NCBI GenBank assembly: GCA_022496805.1
Contig: CM040089.1
Location: forward strand, 44,438,372 to 44,502,371
Reading direction: 5' to 3'
DNA length: 64,000 bases
DNA from: Pohlia nutans
Lineage: Eukaryota > Streptophyta > Bryopsida > Bryales > Mniaceae
Shown: one piece after another, positions 57,781-64,000 of the stretch
Layout: each line of letters begins with the position of its first letter
Numbering within the stretch: the stretch's first letter is position 1
Notes under the pieces: model-generated
Databases searched by the model: none
Told to the model about the DNA's origin: nothing
Seen by the model: only the letters and a program-made list of their open reading frames with translations
Translations under genes and position numbers: made by a program

Positions 57781-60668
57781 AATCAGTAGCTATGGGGGCA
57801 TGTGGCATTAAGCAAGAGCAATCACCCAAGGTGAACAATAATTGAAAGCACTCATTCAATCACAATTCAATAGTGTTTTGTAATTGTTTATTTGACTCAA
57901 TAGTTCATTCAATTACAAATCACTAGTCACTCCATATATAAAGGTGGATGAAACTAAAAGGCACCCTCTTGGAAGGCTATTGAATGTTATGACGTAGTTT
58001 ATTAATCCTGGTTTATGAATCTCATGTCCAAAAGTTTGAAAATAATATGTGGTTGCCACTTTCAAAAATACGGCCTTTGTTAGAAATATTATGTATATTG
58101 GAATAATACTCTGAAAGCCATTTGAAGAAACTAGCCAGTTATCTGCAAAGTCTGTAAAAGAGGGGTGACTGGACCAAAGTTTGTGAAAACTATGGTTGAG
58201 AACCAATAAAAGTAGACATGTCAGTTGCTTTTAAAAAACTGGAGGTGTCAAATTTCAAGGCTTCAAAAACGGTGCCCAAAAACTTTAGACCCTTAGTTTT
58301 CTTAATCCAACCAATTTTAGTTATTTCAGGGAGCCCCAAGCTTTGACTCCGCCCATGATGTCCCCGAATTAGCTTTATGCTTCTGCCAAATCCTTCTATC
58401 TCCACCACCGGCTCATCCGGCGCATAATCTGTTTTTTGCTAATTAATGAACCTCACTCAATTTACGTTTCCCAAAATTTCAATAAAACTAAGGTTGTAAG
58501 TGGCATCCAGTTTGCGAAAAACTCTACTATCCTGCACATTTGACATAATTGAAAATGGTAGAAACATTGAAATAATACTCCAAGAGTTATTTGAAGGAAC
58601 TACCTTCCATGTTTAATATGATTGGAAATTAGTACAAGTGTGTCTTACAATCTACTATAAGAATGTGACTGTTGTCATTGTTATTTATAACATTTTTATG
58701 TGATTCTATTGATACTACACCTAAGGTTGCTAAACTTTTGCAAGTCAAAAATTTTGAAATCCAATCTCTTCTTTTTGAAAATCCAATTCGTTTGAAGATT
58801 TTGTAATGGTATCGATAGCAATTATATATGCATGACTTGTACTAACATCCATTTTTTTGTTATCTTTTAAATCTCATATAGATTCATATATTGTAACATA
58901 AATCTTTTGAAGTTTAATATCAATTGTTGTATAGTTTGCAATTCTATGAAACTTTCAATGTGCAAATTCTTATTTCAAGGACTATTCCATGGATTGATAC
59001 AAATAACACCTCAAATAAAACCTCTATCCGTCCCTATTGCAAAAATCTAAAGTGCAATGGAAAATCTATAGTGCGATGGAAAAACAACATTTGTGTTAAA
59101 TAATTTTTAATTTTCACAATTGCATTGAAAGGTGTATTGTGACATATAACCTCCAAGTGACCGACCGACCATTTTATGGTCACAACCCAAACAGTAGTGA
59201 CCACCTATAGTCAGGAAATTTATGTTCTAGCAGTGACTGCCCATGGTCAGGAAATTCATGTTCTAGTTATGTTTGATACATTTCATTTGCACATTGTTTT
59301 AGTTCTGTTTGATACATTTCATTTGCAACATTGAGGTTCACTAAGGAATATTCCAAAGAAAAAGACCTCAATATTATCCTAGTGTTATAAAACTTACTAT
59401 TTTGGGAAACTAATGATGTTCTTTCTTTTGAAAATTTTGCCTTTTTAACCAATCATACCATTTTTAAATTCTAAAAATAGATGTTGTAATTTTGGTGAAT
59501 TTTAAATGGTAAATTCTTCTAAATTCATTAAATGAGTATCTAAAACTATTTTGGAAGTTTGATTGTACGGATAATTACTAAACATCATGTTTTTCATTTT
59601 CTCTTTTGAACCAAACTTCATCAAAGTTACAGAAGTAACATTTTATAACACGTCTAGGTTTTGCCCTTACCCCCTCTGTCATTTAGGGGTTAAAGATTAA
59701 TACTTAGAGTAGTATAGCATGTGTTGATTACACAACTATAATAACCCAATCTATATTAAATCTCATTTTAGAACAATGTTTTATTTTTAAAAATTGTGAT
59801 GAAGGTACTTTACCATCTTCAATCTCATCTTCAATTTCACAAATCATGAAGCTATAAATGTCCACACCCAAGCTCGAAAAACAATTGACTATATTAAAAA
59901 CAACTATATCCATTTTGTTGTCTAATTTGTACTAAAAGAAATCACTATTTTTGAGAAATTTAAATTTTAGATTATAAAATATTTGGAAATTTTAAAAAAT
60001 CTATTATAATGATAAAAATCATGAAAAACCTTCATTTGACTTCTTCAAAGACTTTTCCAAGGTATTCAATACACCCCCACAAGGCGCGGGCAAAGATCTA
60101 TAGTCTAATGATAAAAAAACACTATTTGCAAAAATAAAGAAACTATCAATAGTATAGCATGTATTGTTGTCTCAACATGCCATCGCACATTCAAATCTTT
60201 TGTATTTTTCTAATTTTTATTTTGCAAACAAATATACTTCAAATTTGAATATCCTCCATTCTACAGGACCAAATTTGAATATCTCTACTTCCAATTTAGG
60301 ATCCTTACAATAGTACAAAGAATTGTATTAATCATCCTATATTCAAAAATGCACATGAAACATTGCATATGCCATGTAAAAAGTGCACTTGCCAAAAGAA
60401 GTACACATTTGAAAAAAGTAGAGTCATAGTATAACTTTTTTTTGGGAAAAGGTTGAATGTCCATACATTTTTTCAAACATACAATCAGTGTTTTCAATAT
60501 ATATATGCATAGGGGTAATAACAGAACCATTGTATTTCACATTCATTTTCATATACTTCATTTCACTCATTTGTGGTCTCCTCAATCTCGCATGGTGCTA
60601 AGGTGAGCCACGGCGGTTTCCGAGAGGTGAGGTTAGTGTTGGAGCCTCACTATCGCATTTTTGGCATT
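57781..60668. other. AT-rich intergenic DNA
   Basis: No gene supported. Holds short direct repeats at 59210-59330 (GGTCAGGAAATTCATGTTCT twice; TGTTTGATACATTTCATTTG twice), a lone end motif AGTTATCTGCAAAGT at 58138, and a solitary TTTAGGGGTTAA element end at 59681-59694 whose flank resembles family A. Confidence 0.35.
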
Positions 60669-61200
60669 TTAACCCTTAAACGTCAAAAAATCCCCATGGG
60701 CTTGTTTTGAGAGAATATTCAAGAATTAGTGGATTTTCTCAACCAAAATTGAAATGGATTGATGTTGTGATGGAAAAGTTATTCTAAATTTAGAAAATAT
60801 GCATGTTTTAGTAAATTGTACATTCCAAGGAAATTAGAAAGAGAACTGGTGGAAAGTGGGAGGAGGGAGTTGGGCAGCTTGAGATCTGAATGGATACCAG
60901 AGCTGTCAACATTGGTCAGCGCTGTTCAACAATGTTATATATATATATATATATATGTTTGTATTAATAAATTTGAAATCCATAATTGCAAAGCTCACTG
61001 CAAAGCCGGAATCTCATTGTATTTCAAAAGTTTGTTTTTGGAGTGACACTGTTCACTCCATTCATTGTTCATAGGGGACTTGATGAATTTTCATTGGTTG
61101 TTCATGTTACTCAAGGGGCTACTGTTGGGGGCAACTTTCTTAAATTTTTTTTATTCCTTTGGACTATCTGTGTAGGACTCTTTTGACGTTTAAGGGTTAA
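60669..61200. mobile_element. TTAA-flanked element, family E copy 1
   Basis: 532 bp. Ends TTAACCCTTAAACGTCAAAA and the same inverted at 61200, with TTAA on both sides. Contains an (AT)n tract (60936-60955). Confidence 0.8.
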
Positions 61201-61524
61201 CAAAAATGATTGATCAAATTATATAGAAACAATCCAAGTTTCATCATCTACAACTTTTACTAATATGACAACATCAAAAAACGAATTTAATATATTTTTT
61301 ACAATAAATTTTAACATCGGCCTGAAATAGACATTGAAGGGTAATGACACTTAAAATGTGTTTTAAAATGCACTTTATGTTATTCAATGGATTAAAACAA
61401 GATTTTATGAAGTTATTTTTTTCTTTTGGCGTTGTCAAAAATTCAAAATAAATAAATTTGGACAACTATTTTTATTCCCAAAAATTTAGGACGACCAAAT
61501 ATGGTGGCTCATGCACTTTAAGGG
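61201..61524. other. Fragment ending in another TTAA-type terminus
   Basis: Its right edge reads GCACTTTAAGGG before TTAA (61525), the terminus of a further element family whose left end was not found. Confidence 0.45.
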
Positions 61525-61876
61525 TTAACCCTTAAACGTCAAAGCAAGCCCCACGGGCTTGTTATAAAGGAATAATTGAGGGAAAAAGTAGTTTTTCTCA
61601 ACCAAATCAAGCGAGGATTGGTGCGTTGGAAAGCTACTGAAAAAGCGATCTAGATTGCAAATTTGCGCCTCATTTGGGAGATTGTGGAGTCATTGACAAG
61701 TAATCAAAGTTAGGCAGCAGAGCTCGTTTCTTGAAAAGTGCCGCAGTGCTACAGTGCCGCAACACTGCTGGCCAGCAGAGCCGTTTTTTTTTTTTTTTTT
61801 TTTTTTTTTCCGCCTCCGAAAATTTAGATGCCTTCCGGGCTGCCCCGCCCAGGCCCTCTTGACGTTTAAGGGTTAA
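61525..61876. mobile_element. TTAA-flanked element, family E copy 2
   Basis: 352 bp. Ends TTAACCCTTAAACGTCAAAG and (reverse complement) TTAACCCTTAAACGTCAAGA. It shares its left TTAA with the end of the preceding fragment. Carries a T-run (about 61784-61809) and a GC-rich segment next to it. Confidence 0.8.
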
Positions 61877-62020
61877 GAGAGGTTTGAGGCGGCTTCTCTT
61901 GCATCAAAGAGTTCATAGGATTGAATCTCTTTGATAGGGAATGCAACCTTATTGGTCTAAAAAAATTGAGGCAAAACTTGTTTTCATTGCTTAACTAATA
62001 CATTGACTTTGACTTGTCTT
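61877..62020 (+). mobile_element. tRNA-derived SINE-like copy
   Basis: Head GAGGCGGCTTCTCTTGCATC, B-box-like AGGATTGAATCTC, then ATTGGTCTAAAAAAATTGAG and GCAAAACTTGTTTT, matching the body of the copy at 45262. An inverted ACTTTACAGATAACTC motif follows at 62049. Confidence 0.45.
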
Positions 62021-62790
62021 TCTTTTAATAGTAATGTTTTGCTAAACTTTACAGATAACTCCATTGTTAAATTAGTTTCTCTAATAATTTTATTATACAT
62101 AAAATTCTAATTGCCAAGACCGTAACATTTTATAACTAAGAGTAGGGTTCCAAACCCCCTACTGCTTGGAACAAATTTTACAAATACGAAAACTTCTCTT
62201 GGAATTATGGTGAGAGACGACATTTATCAGCATTGTATGAGGGAATTTAGTAAAAAAACAAACAAGGAAAATTTACTTATAATGTGAAGAGAAGAGCATC
62301 CCGTCTAAAAGTATCCAAGAGCATTGGAAAGAATCTTTAAAGCTTTAGTAGGGGTAGAAAGTTTAGGGCTTAATAATGTAATGATCAATTACTTTACTTG
62401 TTGGAAGAGCTATCATGATTCATTTTTTATCATAAAAATTGAATTCATGAAAAGTGTTATAATGAATAAATGTAATAATGTAATACAAAATCATTTCCAA
62501 GCATTTCCATTTTGTAAAAAATTGTATTTTTCTGACATTTAATGTAGGATAATTTAGATAGAAACTTTGGTCTTCTTTCAAGGCTGGCATGAATAAAGTG
62601 TATGTTCGTAATGCTAATGACCCAGTGCCCACCGGACAAAGGGTCATCGGAACAAAACTACTCTCCCTGGCCGAGAATAAACACTTCAGTGACTAGTAAC
62701 AAGTAAAAAGTAACGATAAATTCTAGATTAGATAACTGTTTGAGTATAAGTTGAATTTTGGTATGTTGTAAGATTGTCAAGTCATGAATT
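62021..62790. other. AT-rich spacer
   Basis: No gene. 62562-62630 repeats, in diverged form, the 57414-57480 segment. Confidence 0.35.
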
Positions 62791-62970
62791 CTACGGTTGG
62801 TTAATGAAGGGCGATGTATCACAACTATGTGGTCCGGGTTCGATTTCCGTTAAGTCCGTTTGAGCAATAATGTAATATACATGATTAGGTGTTGCTAGTG
62901 AGTTATCATAGGCAGGAAAGTTGTACCAATCAATCGACCCCATCCCACCTTCTTGAGACTGGCAAAATGT
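62791..62970 (+). mobile_element. SINE-like sequence with tRNA promoter boxes
   Basis: A-box-like TTGGTTAATGAAGG at about 62796 and a good B box GGGTTCGATTTCC at about 62834, spaced as in tRNA-derived SINEs. The 3' end and target duplications were not determined. Confidence 0.4.
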
Positions 62971-62974
62971 AGAG

Positions 62975-63200
62975 CAATACACTAAATAGTGTATTTAGTG
63001 TGAGATAATTATAAGATTTGAAAATATTATAGATTTTTACTCTCGACAAATTTTTTTACCAAAAACATTGATTCCAATACTATTGAAAGATCCCCATCTT
63101 GACCAATATAGAGGGTAAAAAAATTGGTCAACAATAAAAACTTACAACATGTTTATGAAAATTAGTGTATCTCACACTAAATACACTATTTAGAGTAGTG
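62975..63200. mobile_element. Small foldback MITE
   Basis: Arms contain a perfect 24-bp inverted match (62984-63007 and 63168-63191, core AAATAGTGTATTTAGTGTG). About 226 bp, non-coding. Confidence 0.6.
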
Positions 63201-63560
63201 TTTATTGTTTTGAATGTATGTTTAATGGAGGTTATAGATAGATTAAATTTTGTTGTAGGATAATTTACATTCATGTACGTGGTTCCTATTTATTGTTACC
63301 AACTCTAAAAGTCTAAATGAAATCATATAATATCAATTACTGTGGACATTCATTTAGATTGGCTCTTTATGCGATTTGCTCTCTTTCAGCCAATAGATAA
63401 AGTGGCACGAGTGGCCCCACAGTAATGCCTTGGGGTCTTGGACAGGTCTGCAATCTACTGTCAGTGTAATTTATAGCCAGATCCTTTTCAGGTTCAAGTG
63501 GGCTGACTTTTTGAAATATCAACAGAACTTTAGTCAGACTTTACATTTTATAAGGCTTTA
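63201..63560. other. AT-rich spacer
   Basis: No gene or repeat recognised. Confidence 0.3.
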
Positions 63561-64000
63561 GAGCATCTCCACCGGTACACGCCAAACGGGGACTCGCCAA
63601 ATGGGGCCGGAACGTTCCTCACCGGGACTCGTCATTCAGTCGGTGGCGTCGCGGCCGCGCCATAATCCCCTCTCCGCTCGCCATTGTTCGGGGTTTTCTG
63701 CAATCTTGAGCGCGCCCCTTCTGCCGGAATTCTAGGGAAGATTGTGTCTATTTTTTGGTTTCGGATTTTTGATTTATTTATTTTTGTTCCCATGGCAGGA
63801 CGCGGGCGTTTTGGGTCGGTGCGTGGTCGCGGCGGTCGCGACGTTGGGGTCGACCACGAAGGTGGCCGGATCGGGAAGGCGGGCCGAATTCTGTTTGGCG
63901 ACGCCGAAGTTGATGAGGAGGGCGAGCGGCGAGGCAGGCCGGCGCCGAGATTATCAAAAACGCCGGAACATGGCATCTCACGGGGCAGGGGACGTGGGCG
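63561..64000 (+). mobile_element. Left end of a probable PIF/Harbinger element (cut by window)
   Basis: GAGCATCTCCACCGG directly after TTA (63558-63560) matches the common GAGCATCTCCA terminus of plant PIF/Harbinger elements, which duplicate a TTA/TAA target. Composition turns GC-rich here. The right end is outside the window, so this is inference from one terminus. Confidence 0.45.
63792..64000 (+). CDS. Partial RG-rich ORF, open at window end
   Basis: ATG at 63792 opens a frame of 69 codons with no stop before the window ends. The protein starts MAGRGRFGSVRGRGGRDVG and continues basic and glycine/arginine-rich, with another GRGRG at the edge. RG-rich stretches often bind RNA or DNA. Given the flanking terminus at 63561 it may be the DNA-binding ORF that accompanies a Harbinger transposase; otherwise it is the first exon of a host gene. 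The GC-rich leader before it (63590-63790) fits either. Confidence 0.5.
   Translation, partial: MAGRGRFGSVRGRGGRDVGVDHEGGRIGKAGRILFGDAEVDEEGERRGRPAPRLSKTPEHGISRGRGRG

Overview
The window is nuclear DNA of a land plant: long, AT-rich, intron-containing and packed with eukaryotic transposable elements. Three things hint at a non-seed plant (moss, liverwort, hornwort, lycophyte or fern): a chromodomain Ty3/gypsy element resembling the Tcn1 type, a divergent CHASE-domain receptor kinase, and a WPP-domain-associated-protein-like gene. I cannot name the species. Most of the 64 kb is repeats; three complete or nearly complete genes and the start of a fourth ORF can be supported.

Layout. 1-11 kb: AT-rich repeats, two A-family TTAA elements, then a young complete Ty3/gypsy chromovirus (3986-9839, minus strand, 212-bp LTRs, TGCGT target duplication) sitting inside an older TTAA element (3228-9895). 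11.9-12.7 kb: an intact, intronless CAF1/CNOT7-type deadenylase gene (+). 13.6-16.9 kb: three Tc1/mariner-type elements joined head to tail, then a TTAA element with another nested in it. 18.2-21.55 kb: a CACTA element with ATT target duplications, an internal array of GTC-N5-GAC palindromes and a tRNA-derived SINE. 23.9-26 kb: a decayed Ty1/copia pol. 26.5-31.5 kb: A- and D-family TTAA elements, an element with 8-bp target duplications, and foldbacks. 33.9-43.2 kb (+): a coiled-coil gene of about 15 exons, six of them repeats of one module. 43.9-47.3 kb: further TTAA elements, SINEs and a long hairpin. 48.2-56.3 kb (-): a 15-exon CHASE-domain hybrid histidine kinase related to cytokinin receptors, about 1,070 aa. 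57-63.5 kb: repeats. 63.56 kb to the end: the left end of a probable PIF/Harbinger element with an RG-rich ORF.

The genes do not form a functional cluster: CAF1 shortens mRNA poly(A) tails, the coiled-coil protein is probably structural at the nuclear envelope or cytoskeleton, and the kinase starts a phosphorelay. The most unusual content is in the repeats: a swarm of at least 14 non-autonomous elements flanked by TTAA with CCC-starting inverted ends (piggyBac/Kolobok-like), a chromovirus with a textbook -1 frameshift signal and an apparent self-priming site, and the palindrome array in the CACTA element.
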